41,059 bases of DNA. Source: a virus. The notes beneath the pieces are model-generated. The model was not told where the DNA came from. It ran no database searches and saw only the letters and a program-made list of their open reading frames with translations. The stretch spans positions 1 to 41,059 of IMG/VR virus record IMGVR_UViG_3300051212_000228; one strand, given 5' to 3'. Positions 13,565-20,269 of the stretch are shown here, piece after piece. The stretch's first letter is position 1. Every line of letters begins with the position of its first letter. The translations under genes and the position numbers were made by a program.

Positions 13565-14374
13565 GGTGCTCTCGCCATGTCTGGCTCACTCTCATGCCAT
13601 GGTTCTCTTCTTACTGGTGGTTCGTTCGTGTACTTTGGTTCCCTTAGCCTGGCTGACTCACTTGTCGACCATGGTTCTCTCACCTACCTCGGTTCGTTCT
13701 AGCTCCCTGGATCTCTCGGCAGTTGCGACTCACTCTCTTACGGTGGATCTCTCACAAACAGTGGTTCGTTCGTGTTCTGTGGTTCTCTCAAATCGCTTGA
13801 CTCACTCTAGTATTTTGGCTCTCTCTTCACGAGTGGTTCGTTCACGATTGGTGGTTCTCTCTTAAAGTCTGACTCACTCTCTTATCTCGTTTCTATCAAA
13901 TAACATGGTTCGTTCGTGTGATCTGGTTCTCTCTTGAGCCATGGCTCACTTTCCCTATGTGGTTCTCTCTCATAGGGTGGTTCGTTCCTCGAACTTGGTG
14001 CTCTTTGACATGGTGACTCACTTTGTCGCATTGGTTTTATCATGTCCTTTGGTTCGTTCGGATTCCGTGGATCTCTCAGTCGGTGTGACTCGTTTGGTCG
14101 GCCTGGTTCTCTTACCTGATGTGACTCGTTCACTGATAGTGGTTCTCTCGCGCAGATTGACTCGTTCCTCTGGGATGGACCTCTCTTGATTAAAGACTCG
14201 TTCCCTATTCCTGGTTCTCTTCCGGCCTTTGACTCGTTCAGTGGCCGCGGTTCTCTCATCCGAATTGACTCGTTCTTTGTTGATGGTTCGCTCAATGCTC
14301 ACGACTCGTTCTACTGCTTTGGTTCACTTCTCTATCCTGACTCACTCAATCCTTTTGGCGCTCTTGCAGAGCTT
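13565..14374. repeat. Array of 45 phased 18-bp units (9-10 bp core + 8 bp variable)
   Basis: Forty-five units follow without a single indel. On the plus strand each has a 9-bp core of the form GRYTCNYTY and then 9 other bases, the last of which is T in 39 of 45, so the conserved block is effectively 10 bp. Odd units are mostly GGTTCTCTC-like. Even units alternate GGTTCGTTC and GACTCACTY in units 2-28 (72-bp super-period) and are GACTCGTTY in units 30-42 (36-bp period). All 45 spacers differ. Every one of the six frames is stopped at least once (for example TAG at unit 8, TAA at unit 17, TGA within GACTCACTC on the minus strand), so the array is not a gene. It begins two bases after the stop of the Tnp_20-domain gene and ends 35 bp before the ParB-like ATG. 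Confidence 0.95.
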
Positions 14375-14376
14375 GG

Positions 14377-15171
14377 TTAAACAGGTGACGGTATGAAATG
14401 CGCATGGCCCAAGTGTGCAATCGGGTAGGGAAGCGGAGGCTTCGTACCAAAGTGCGTCTCATACCATGCGCCATGCAGATGAGACAAGAAAAGCTTGACC
14501 GCATACCTTCTTGCCCTTGCATCGATCTGGCCCGGTGGCAGTAAACCATTGGAGAAATGCTTGTAAGCTTCCGTGTTCTTGCTTACCTTCTCCTTCAGTT
14601 GCTCAGCCAGTTCCTTGTTATCACCACGCTCATTGCGGGCGATCTCAAAGTTCTTGCGCTCTCTGTATATGTGACCGTAGTAGCAGTCATCACGGCCAGA
14701 GAATTTCATGAATGATTGGCCAGCCTTCCAGCAAAGCGTCTTCAGTCCTGCATTCCATGGGCGCTTCTGTCCCTTCTCCCATTTGCTTGTGGGATCTAAT
14801 CCAGCATAGCGCCAAATATGCCCAACGGTAGGAGCTTTCTCAATATCAATGTGCGCTAACAGCCCCGCGGAAATGACCGGGCCAATGCCCACGATCTGAC
14901 GCATCCATGAGCCCATAATATGGTTCTTGGTGTACACATCCAATGCCTTCTTAATCTGCTCTTCCAGCGCCTCTGATTGAGCGGCCAGCCAACTAATCAC
15001 AGCATTTGGTTCTTTGGTTTCATCAAGCGCCCGGACCTGGTTGGTGGAACGCTTACGGTCCTCCTGGGCAATGTAGTAGTAATCAACCAGGAATCTTGCT
15101 TCATCGCTAGACATATACGCCGCCGCGGCTTTAAGGTCCTTGGACAGCTTCGTGATTGGTTCTAAGTTCAT
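14377..15171 (-). CDS. IS110-type Tnp_20-domain protein lacking the DEDD domain
   Basis: The centre of this 264-residue protein (about 88-155) matches the C-terminal Transposase_20 domain of IS110/IS116/IS902 transposases: MRQIVGIGPVISAGLL, YAGLDPTSKW, and helices around NAGLKTLCWKAGQSF. A serine at 129 sits near where IS110 enzymes carry their catalytic Ser (inference). The RuvC-like DEDD N-terminal domain is absent. In its place is a helical N-terminus (1-85), and after the core a basic helical region and a His-rich end (HLGHAHF). No element ends are visible, so this is not an intact insertion sequence. Its stop codon abuts the 18-bp array. It may be a domesticated nucleic-acid-binding protein working with that array. 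Confidence 0.75.
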   Translation of the reverse strand: MNLEPITKLSKDLKAAAAYMSSDEARFLVDYYYIAQEDRKRSTNQVRALDETKEPNAVISWLAAQSEALEEQIKKALDVYTKNHIMGSWMRQIVGIGPVISAGLLAHIDIEKAPTVGHIWRYAGLDPTSKWEKGQKRPWNAGLKTLCWKAGQSFMKFSGRDDCYYGHIYRERKNFEIARNERGDNKELAEQLKEKVSKNTEAYKHFSNGLLPPGQIDARARRYAVKLFLSHLHGAWYETHFGTKPPLPYPIAHLGHAHFIPSPV

Positions 15172-15506
15172 AGTTTCCCCGTCAAGTTAAATGGGTTGTT
15201 GTAAACGCTGTTGGGCAAAGTAATCCTGGTCTTGGCAAACTTCTGCGGCGCGGGCGGCTTCGGTTTTGTTTTTATTTCCTTCGGTTCCATCGTGATAAAC
15301 CGGTAGTACCGCTCCGCCACGATGTACGGCCTGTCCTTATCTTTCTGCAAAAAACTTTCCACGCATCCAAGACGCGCAAGTCGTTTCATCAATGCGTAGC
15401 AAGTGCTCTTGTCAATCATCGTTTGCAGTGATATGTCCCGGACCGTGGGCGGCGTGGTTCGCTTCTTCATGTACTTCAATACTTTGATCTGTTTATCAGT
15501 GAGCAT
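15168..15506 (-). CDS. Winged-helix DNA-binding protein
   Basis: Residues 1-65 (MLTDKQIKVLKYMKKR, then TVRDISLQTMIDKSTCYALM, LARLGCVES) form a MarR-like winged helix. A basic Pro/Lys-rich linker (PKEIKTKPKPPAPQK) and a short tail follow. At 112 residues it is likely a regulator or replication accessory factor. It is coupled by ATGA overlaps to both neighbours, so it is co-expressed with the Tnp_20-domain gene. Confidence 0.7.
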   Translation of the reverse strand: MLTDKQIKVLKYMKKRTTPPTVRDISLQTMIDKSTCYALMKRLARLGCVESFLQKDKDRPYIVAERYYRFITMEPKEIKTKPKPPAPQKFAKTRITLPNSVYNNPFNLTGKL

Positions 15507-15628
15507 CAGAAAGGCGCCTCCTCAATAGGTTCTTCAGGAACGGGCTGCTTCTCAAGCACCTCGCCGTCCTCACAGTAGTGGTATTTGAATGGCCATTTAT
15601 CGCCAAGCTGTTTGATAATTTCGTCCAT
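15506..15628 (-). CDS. 40-aa peptide with acidic, SSB-like C-terminal tip
   Basis: AGGAG lies 7 nt before ATG 15628, and the stop overlaps the next start (ATGA). The product begins MDEIIKQLGDKWPFKYHYCE and ends EEPIEEAPF. The acidic end followed by a final Phe resembles the SSB C-terminal tip that recruits repair and replication proteins. The resemblance is short and could be chance; the gene structure itself is convincing. Confidence 0.6.
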   Translation of the reverse strand: MDEIIKQLGDKWPFKYHYCEDGEVLEKQPVPEEPIEEAPF

Positions 15629-15705
15629 GGTTATCTCCTGTTGGTAGGAGTATTTAACCACAGTTTTATGCGTTTGTGCATACCGTTCGTCAGGTCGATG
15701 AGCGG

Positions 15706-16281
15706 TCAGAGGATGCGTAGCTTTACGTCCTTTAGATGCACTTCTTGCGTCGGCTCGGCATCCCGCCAGTCAGTCATGTCCCAATTACCTTTGCCATGGT
15801 TGCATGGACTACAAAGTACTTGTAAATTTTGTAACGATAATGCCAGATGAGGAAAGAGTTTGCGTGGCTTGATATGGTCAACATTGATACGCACACCATC
15901 GGCCGCGGTAGCACCACAGCACTGGCACCTGGCGCCGTATTTCTTCAGTGCTTCCATACGCACCTTGCGCCATTCGTAAGTTTCAAGAAAGGCATCAGAC
16001 GCCGGGTTGATCTTCTTTTGTTTCCACATGGCAGAGAGTTCGTTTGGCGTAGCATCGGCCTGCTGCTTCTTAACCATATTGGCAAGAGATCTAAGCCTTG
16101 TCTCATTAAGCTTGACCCACTGCTTGGTCGTCATATCAGGGGGTTTGTACATCCCATCCTTAGCAGCCGCCAGAACAATCAGGTCATAAGGACTCTTGCC
16201 GCTCTTCTGCGCATACCCAATCCGGCTTTTCAAATACCGTGTCCACAACGCTCCAACAAATACAACACCCTTCCTTGCCAT
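15706..16281 (-). CDS. HNH endonuclease
   Basis: The C-terminal half of this 191-residue protein carries the HNH fold: YEWRKVRMEALKKYG, zinc knuckle CQCC, INVDHIKPRK with the catalytic His, NLQVLCSPCNHGKGN with the paired Cys and final His. The N-terminal 100 residues are helical and basic (MARKGVVFVGALWTRYLKSR) and may bind DNA. It could be a homing-type or packaging-associated HNH nuclease; it is far from the terminase genes, so a DNA-metabolism or mobile role is more likely. Confidence 0.85.
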   Translation of the reverse strand: MARKGVVFVGALWTRYLKSRIGYAQKSGKSPYDLIVLAAAKDGMYKPPDMTTKQWVKLNETRLRSLANMVKKQQADATPNELSAMWKQKKINPASDAFLETYEWRKVRMEALKKYGARCQCCGATAADGVRINVDHIKPRKLFPHLALSLQNLQVLCSPCNHGKGNWDMTDWRDAEPTQEVHLKDVKLRIL

Positions 16282-16312
16282 GATCTAACCTTTAGAACGG
16301 TTTTAAAAAAGA

Positions 16313-16334
16313 TCCGTGTTCCGTGTTCCGTGTT
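16313..16334. repeat. Three tandem 7-bp repeats
   Basis: CCGTGTT is repeated three times in a row just left of the hairpin-rich region. It may mark a leader or promoter area or simply be replication slippage. Confidence 0.7.
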
Positions 16335-16410
16335 TATATTTATAACTTCTTTCTTCTTTCTTACTTTATGCATTCGGTTCAGATCTCGGTTTGATTCGGA
16401 AATACTCACC

Positions 16411-16913
16411 TAAACCTCTACGAGAGAGGTTTAGTGTGGCATTGATGCGTCCGGACGAGTCTTCGGAATCAACGGCTAGCCTTTACGCATAGGCTAACTA
16501 TGGAAGTTACGGTGCTGCGCACCCCTGTCTCTGGTCTTCCATCCCTCTTGCGAGGTCACTCATGTCAGTCGGGCTTTTGACAGATCCCCGTGGCCCTCTC
16601 GCGCAGTTACGGCGGCGTTTCTAGCGGTCTGGCTGCGCAAAGTTATCGGTTTCGGCTGGGTTCTGAGTCCCACTTGGCTTGCAGCTAACTTTGGTCTGCA
16701 ATCCCTGCGTTCAATGCAAAAAGGCCGCTTACTACTGCTCTCGGTAGCAGAACCCGAGTCTTGCAACAAGGGTCGAGAGCATGAGTAAACGGCCTTCAAT
16801 CACATTGTCTGCTACGACAACAACTGCATCGTAGCACATGTTTTTAAAACATGCTAATCTGAAGACTGTCTCCTCGTTGTTGGTTGCCCCGGCTCCCCGC
16901 CGGGGTTTTTTTT
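16411..16913 (+). ncRNA. Candidate large structured RNA ending in an intrinsic terminator
   Basis: About 570 bp (16282-16853) have no convincing ORF. The plus strand folds by eye into a series of strong hairpins: 16411-16433 (9-bp stem), 16442-16472 (TTGAT/ATCAA), 16477-16496, 16500-16542 (7-bp stem enclosing GGTGC-TGC-GCACC), 16544-16555, 16563-16582, 16679-16701, and 16721-16796 (AAGGCCG/CGGCCTT, then TTACT/AGTAA, then GCTCTCG/CGAGAGC). Then come 16811-16835 (GCTACGA/TCGTAGC), 16837-16853 (8-bp stem) and the terminator at 16887-16913. This density and a terminal T-run suggest a phage-encoded ornate RNA. Large RNAs such as GOLLD and ROOL occur in phages and are of similar size, but I could not match a consensus. 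The 5' end and promoter are not located. Confidence 0.6.
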
Positions 16914-17078
16914 CAGCCACATACTGAATGCGTGAGTATCAGCCAGCAGCTTGATGGACCTGATCTGCAACTCCAGTGCCGTTCGCTCTGCCACTTCCTG
17001 GCGGATCTGTAACTTCACCGACCGGGGTATTGATTCGATCATGTCGTTCACGATCACCTTGCGTATACGTGGATCCAT
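16854..17078 (-). CDS. Hypothetical helical protein, 74 aa
   Basis: ATG 17078 follows GAGGATG. The product (MDPRIRKVIVNDMIESIPRS...) is alpha-helical with alternating charges (LQIRQEVAERTALELQIR) and ends in a KKNPGGEPGQP tail. It overlaps the upstream nuclease-like gene by 140 nt in another frame of the same strand. Its amino-acid pattern looks more natural there than the nuclease tail does, so the overlap may be real. The Lys-Lys-Asn-Pro-Gly-Gly codons coincide with the plus-strand terminator. The function is unknown. Confidence 0.5.
   Translation of the reverse strand: MDPRIRKVIVNDMIESIPRSVKLQIRQEVAERTALELQIRSIKLLADTHAFSMWLKKNPGGEPGQPTTRRQSSD
16887..16913 (+). terminator. Strong Rho-independent terminator
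   Basis: CCCCGGC (16887-16893), loop TCCCC, GCCGGGG (16899-16905), then eight T. There is no annotated protein gene on the plus strand upstream, so it most likely ends the candidate structured RNA. It lies antisense to the 3' end of the 16854-17078 gene. Confidence 0.85.
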
Positions 17079-17463
17079 GGGTCATCCTCATCGTTGCAAT
17101 TGCTACCTCAAACGATACCTGCATCCAGTCATTCTCATCAAATGGCCCCTGCCCGCCCCACACCACCAGAAACACACTGATCGGCATGTACACATCCCAG
17201 TACCTGGCATGATTCCTTCGATGGAATAGGATCGGCATTAGGCCATCCTTCCATGCACTGGTGAGAGCCTGCCTCTGCCATGCACGCCAGTCGGGATTCT
17301 CGGCTCGCTTCACTTCCACCGCCCAACCCCATACTTTCATATCATAGCCACCCGCCGCGGCCTGGTCATAATTCAGTTTGACTTGGAAATCCAATGCCTG
17401 CGAAATCAGCTTGGCTACTTCCAACTCCCCGCGCCGGCCCTTCTGTCTGCTATTGATAACCAT
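16939..17463 (-). CDS. PD-(D/E)XK-type nuclease or resolvase-like protein
   Basis: ATG 17463 lies 9 nt after AGGAGGT. MVINSRQKGRRGELEVAKLI is the N-terminal helix common to phage resolvase-like nucleases, with the conserved Glu (GELE). AAAGGYDMKVWGWAVEVKRA holds the catalytic Asp and the E-x-K. A Trp/Arg-rich helix (DWRAWQRQALTSAW) and strand MPILFHRR follow. The last roughly 45 residues (MTHGSTYTQGDRERHD...) are low complexity and overlap the next gene. A nicking or Holliday-junction role is inferred from the fold only. Confidence 0.7.
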   Translation of the reverse strand: MVINSRQKGRRGELEVAKLISQALDFQVKLNYDQAAAGGYDMKVWGWAVEVKRAENPDWRAWQRQALTSAWKDGLMPILFHRRNHARYWDVYMPISVFLVVWGGQGPFDENDWMQVSFEVAIATMRMTHGSTYTQGDRERHDRINTPVGEVTDPPGSGRANGTGVADQVHQAAG

Positions 17464-17492
17464 TGGTCGGATACCTCCTATATATATTGCCA

Positions 17493-17507
17493 TATGTTGT
17501 GAACATA
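17493..17507. promoter_or_regulatory. Inverted repeat in the divergent promoter region
   Basis: TATGTT-GTG-AACATA lies between the divergent starts at 17463 (minus) and 17536 (plus). Six-bp arms with a 3-bp centre fit a small repressor operator. The surrounding AT-rich TATATATA could supply -10 elements in either direction, but no single promoter is convincing. Confidence 0.4.
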
Positions 17508-17535
17508 GGTTACCATTCTTTCACTGGAGAACACA

Positions 17536-18108
17536 ATGATTCCTGAACAACGCATCTTACTAGCGGTGATTAACACTGCAATCTTCGACACATGCCGTCA
17601 GCCTATTTACACAGGCGAGCCTACGGTTCCACTCAAGAAACGTGAGTACCGCCTTGATGTTCATGCGCGTACTGCATTCCAGTTTCTCTGGGGCGAAGGA
17701 TTGGAAACCTATTGCAACTGGTTGCCATTAGATCCTGGTTGGCTACGCAAGAAACTGTTGGTGTTCATGTACAAAGATGCGCCCATGCCAAAGGCGATCG
17801 CCAAGAATGTTGTCATGCGCGTGGATGATCAGCAGCGAAGATTTTTTAGGCTCAACTACAAACTTTTCAGACAGGAGAAAGAACCATGCTGGACATCACC
17901 GGAAGAAGAAAGCCACCCATTACCCATAAAGCAGGTCACGTCGCGCTTAGACCAGAGCGGCCACGTATTGGATCGAAGTATGTCAGGCCGTCCGCCAGGT
18001 GGCACACGGAAATCCCGGAAGACCAACTCTGGATCCAGCGCGTTTACCTCAATGAGCCAGTATCTGAATGGAATTGGTACGGACGATGGGCGGGAGCGCT
18101 CCGAGTAA
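17536..18108 (+). CDS. Hypothetical phage protein; C-terminal part overlaps the next gene
   Basis: A TGGAG Shine-Dalgarno precedes ATG 17536. Residues 1-117 read as a natural protein (MIPEQRILLAVINTAIFDTC, GEGLETYCNWLPLDPGWLRK, VVMRVDDQQRRFFRLNYKLF). Residues 118-190 are Ser/Arg/Gly-rich and lie over the start of the 17886 gene in another frame. So the true end may have been nearer 17890 and the present tail could be a read-on after loss of a stop. It is the first gene of the rightward recombination operon. I do not know the function. Confidence 0.6.
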   Translation: MIPEQRILLAVINTAIFDTCRQPIYTGEPTVPLKKREYRLDVHARTAFQFLWGEGLETYCNWLPLDPGWLRKKLLVFMYKDAPMPKAIAKNVVMRVDDQQRRFFRLNYKLFRQEKEPCWTSPEEESHPLPIKQVTSRLDQSGHVLDRSMSGRPPGGTRKSRKTNSGSSAFTSMSQYLNGIGTDDGRERSE

Positions 18109-18185
18109 TTGTGCTTTTAGCCCTTGTGTTTATTTTCTACCATGCCGGCCGCTGGGTACACGCCGGTATGCCCACGGGATATTGA
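17886..18185 (+). CDS. Small protein with C-terminal membrane helix, 99 aa
   Basis: AGGAGA lies 8 nt before ATG 17886. A basic soluble part (ITGRRKPPITHKAGHVALRP) is followed by a Trp-rich segment (WNWYGRWAGALR) and one hydrophobic helix, VIVLLALVFIFYHAG, near the C-terminus. This would anchor it in the host inner membrane with the basic part in the cytoplasm. It overlaps the upstream frame by 223 nt and is followed by the next start after one base. The function is unknown. Confidence 0.6.
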   Translation: MLDITGRRKPPITHKAGHVALRPERPRIGSKYVRPSARWHTEIPEDQLWIQRVYLNEPVSEWNWYGRWAGALRVIVLLALVFIFYHAGRWVHAGMPTGY

Positions 18186-18186
18186 G

Positions 18187-18411
18187 ATGCTGGCATCAGA
18201 ACTTATTCAAAAGCAGATAGACGCACTCAAGGAAGTGATCGCCAGGCTTGAGCGACTCAAGGAAGACGTGGAGCCCATGAAGCTCGATGAGGCTGAAGAG
18301 CTATGGGATTCCATTGACATGGACACCTTGAAGAATGCTCACAACTTTGGTGACTTCATGGAGATTGTCAGGCGGGTATCTGCCTACTACAACATAGGAG
18401 TTAAGCGATGA
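18187..18411 (+). CDS. Coiled-coil small protein, 74 aa
   Basis: ATG 18187 comes one base after the previous stop. The product starts MLASELIQKQIDALKEVIAR and continues with a Leu/Lys/Glu heptad pattern to about residue 32, then an acidic region and a helix ending YNIGVKR. It probably dimerises. The ATGA overlap with the next gene shows coupling. Its function is not recognisable. Confidence 0.55.
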   Translation: MLASELIQKQIDALKEVIARLERLKEDVEPMKLDEAEELWDSIDMDTLKNAHNFGDFMEIVRRVSAYYNIGVKR

Positions 18412-18623
18412 TCAAAACAAAATACGCATTCCCACATGAAGTCGGCGATCTGCATGAACCAAACACAGCAGGGATGCACCTTAGAGATTATTTCGCCGCA
18501 GCCGTAATCACCGGCATATTCGCGGGCAAGTGGGGTCAAGTCCCATCACAAAAGCCAGAAGTAGCATTCGCAGATATCGCATACCTTGTGGCGGATGAAA
18601 TGATTAAACGGAGGGAGAAATGA
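18408..18623 (+). CDS. Conserved phage protein, GMxLRDYFAA family
   Basis: This 71-residue protein contains GMHLRDYFAAAVITG and a C-terminal AYLVADEMIKRREK. That is a pattern found in many early-region phage proteins (family recalled, function unknown). It starts at an ATGA overlap and ends at the AGGGAG site that drives the 48-codon gene downstream. Confidence 0.65.
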   Translation: MIKTKYAFPHEVGDLHEPNTAGMHLRDYFAAAVITGIFAGKWGQVPSQKPEVAFADIAYLVADEMIKRREK

Positions 18624-18766
18624 ACCATGAGCGATGGTTATACGAGGCCATCCTCGCGGCAGAGGACGTTATGTTCTGGATTCACCGTTACCTTGAGGAA
18701 CCTAACCCAGAAGTGCTACAACTTTTACAGGCGGCTATGGAGAAGTTTGAAGAGAGTAAGCCATGA
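18620..18766 (+). CDS. 48-aa acidic peptide gene
   Basis: ATG 18620 overlaps the previous TGA and follows GGAGGGAG; its TGA overlaps the next ATG. The product, MNHERWLYEAILAAEDVMFW onward, is helical and acidic and ends FEESKP. The tight coupling on both sides argues that it is translated. The function is unknown. Confidence 0.65.
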   Translation: MNHERWLYEAILAAEDVMFWIHRYLEEPNPEVLQLLQAAMEKFEESKP

Positions 18767-19632
18767 TTATCACTAATAAATACAACCTACCCGATGTCCT
18801 GCTTCGGTTCGCACGAAACAAGAACTATTCCAAAGGCGACGCCAAGCTATCTGTCACTGAGCTTATCGATAGCCCACGGGTCGTGGCGCTCAAGCACAAG
18901 CACTTCGATGACATGGAGCAAGACGTATCCGACACCGTCTTCAGTTTATTTGGTACAGCTGTCCATCACATCCTCGATAAGTTCTCAGAAGAAGACGTGA
19001 TCACTGAGCAGCGGTACTTCAAAGAGATCAATGGCTGGAAGATCTCCGGTGCGATCGATCGCCAGGTTGTCACGCCACATGGACGCATCATCGAGGACTG
19101 GAAAGTTACGAGCAGCTTTGCAGTCATGCAAGGTAAGATCGAATGGGAATATCAACTAAACTGCTACGCCTATCTTGCCCGTGCCCATGGCCATAACGTC
19201 GTAGGCTTGAAGATCAATGCGATTGTCAGGGACTGGGCCCGCAGGAACGTAGGCAAACAAGCTGACTACCCTGAAGCACCCATCGTACAGATCGATGTAC
19301 CACTGTGGACCTTTGAAGAGCAAGAAGCTTTTATTAAAAGTCGTATCGCACTTCACGCAGCTACGGTGATGGATGATCCGCCACTGTGCACACCAGACGA
19401 ACGATGGGCCAAGCCTGAGACATGGGCCATCATGAAACCCGGCGCTAAACGTGCCATAAGGGTCTTCTTGGCGGAGCAAGAAGCTAAAGATGCACTGAAG
19501 CCCGGACAAGAGATTGTCCACCGCCCCGGCGCTAATACAAGATGTACAAGTTTTTGTGATGTAAGACAGTACTGTGATTTTGGTAGACAACTAGGAGAAG
19601 CAAGTGAAGCAGATAGCGGAAGCATTAGTTAA
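18763..19632 (+). CDS. RecB/Cas4-like PD-(D/E)XK exonuclease
   Basis: This 289-residue protein has the order of RecB-family motifs: GTAVHHILDKF (metal-binding His), ISGAIDRQV (Asp), IIEDWKVTSS (Asp and Lys of the active site), and QLNCYAYLA (motif QhxxY). A C-terminal cluster, CTSFCDVRQYC, together with an upstream Cys in LCTPDE could hold an iron-sulphur cluster, as in Cas4 and AddB. It would resect DNA ends to single strands for the ERF annealing protein encoded next (29-nt overlap). This pairing is a standard phage recombination module. Confidence 0.85.
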   Translation: MIITNKYNLPDVLLRFARNKNYSKGDAKLSVTELIDSPRVVALKHKHFDDMEQDVSDTVFSLFGTAVHHILDKFSEEDVITEQRYFKEINGWKISGAIDRQVVTPHGRIIEDWKVTSSFAVMQGKIEWEYQLNCYAYLARAHGHNVVGLKINAIVRDWARRNVGKQADYPEAPIVQIDVPLWTFEEQEAFIKSRIALHAATVMDDPPLCTPDERWAKPETWAIMKPGAKRAIRVFLAEQEAKDALKPGQEIVHRPGANTRCTSFCDVRQYCDFGRQLGEASEADSGSIS

Positions 19633-20269
19633 AGCACAAAAGGGTTTTAGCCCTGCACTAAAACAAAGTAACAACCCACACTTCAGATCTAAGTACGCTG
19701 ACTTGGCAACGTGCGTCGAAGCAGTGATCGATGCCCTCAATAACAACGGCATTGCTTTGATGCAAATGACCCATGAGTGTCAAGATGGCGTGACAGTTGA
19801 GACTGTATTTATCCACGCATCAGGAGAACTCTTGTCCGCCGGGAAGCTTCACGTCCCCGCGGTAAAGCATGACGCACAGGGTTATGGATCGGCGCTCACG
19901 TATGCACGTAGGTACTCACTCATGGCGGCTTGCGGTATCGCTCCAGAAGACGATGACGGTAATGCGGCTGTGAAAACTCCGCCACGTGGCGGAGTTATTG
20001 AAGCACCGCAACAACCCAAGCCTAATAACAAACCTCAAGAAGTTGTTAAGGGTACGGCGGAAGTTGTTGATTTTGCTATGCAAATCTTTACAACCTTTTT
20101 ACCAGAAGCAAAGTCTGAGAAGGAACTCAATACATTCTGGAAAGAGAATATCGCAACAGTCAATCAGATCAAATCGGCTGATGAGACTAAGTATGTTGAA
20201 TTGCTAGGCGCATTTAAGAAGCGCAAGGATGAGATTAACAAACCAAAGGGTCAAGACAATGGAAACTAA
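19604..20269 (+). CDS. erf: ERF-family single-strand annealing protein
   Basis: MKQIAEALVKAQKGFSPALK, NPHFRSKYADLATC, GYGSALTYARRYSL and GIAPEDDDGN are the recognisable segments of the ERF superfamily. Members anneal complementary strands during phage recombination and genome circularisation. A TPPRGGV palindrome copy lies at residues 125-131, where the conserved domain ends and a Pro/Lys-rich linker starts. The C-terminal domain (residues about 145-221) is helical and basic. The gene overlaps the exonuclease gene upstream and the SSB-like gene downstream. Confidence 0.9.
   Translation: MKQIAEALVKAQKGFSPALKQSNNPHFRSKYADLATCVEAVIDALNNNGIALMQMTHECQDGVTVETVFIHASGELLSAGKLHVPAVKHDAQGYGSALTYARRYSLMAACGIAPEDDDGNAAVKTPPRGGVIEAPQQPKPNNKPQEVVKGTAEVVDFAMQIFTTFLPEAKSEKELNTFWKENIATVNQIKSADETKYVELLGAFKKRKDEINKPKGQDNGN
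19975..19996. repeat. Dispersed 22-bp palindrome, copy 3 (TPPRGGV)
   Basis: A perfect copy lies inside the erf gene on the plus-strand transcription unit; it again encodes TPPRGGV in the same frame. Confidence 0.95.

Noticed and set aside
13882-14295. Repeat-array ORFs (NES/REP or ERT/ERV hexapeptide proteins, also plus-strand GSL/DSF frames)
   Set aside because: They are by-products of the 18-bp periodicity. The minus NES/REP frame starts at a TTG, is bounded by stops on both sides, and is stopped again at units 8 and 14; all other frames are also broken inside the array.
13565-14374. Calling the array CRISPR
   Set aside because: Units are 18 bp with degenerate cores and 8-9 bp spacers, far shorter than CRISPR repeats and spacers, and no cas genes are nearby (the Cas4-like nuclease belongs to the ERF module).
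14377-15171. Intact IS110 insertion sequence
   Set aside because: The DEDD domain and any element boundaries are missing, and the gene is ATGA-coupled to phage genes.
15847-16413. 188-codon plus-strand ORF antisense to the HNH nuclease
   Set aside because: It is a shadow of the HNH gene; no Shine-Dalgarno and unnatural sequence.
16442-16472. Hammerhead-like string GATGCGTCCGGACGA
   Set aside because: The CUGANGA...GAAA core and a loopable stem II are not both present, so it does not form a hammerhead.
16282-16913. tRNA or tmRNA in the hairpin-rich region
   Set aside because: No cloverleaf with a GGTTCRA T-loop and matching acceptor stem was found; I saw no tRNA anywhere in the window.
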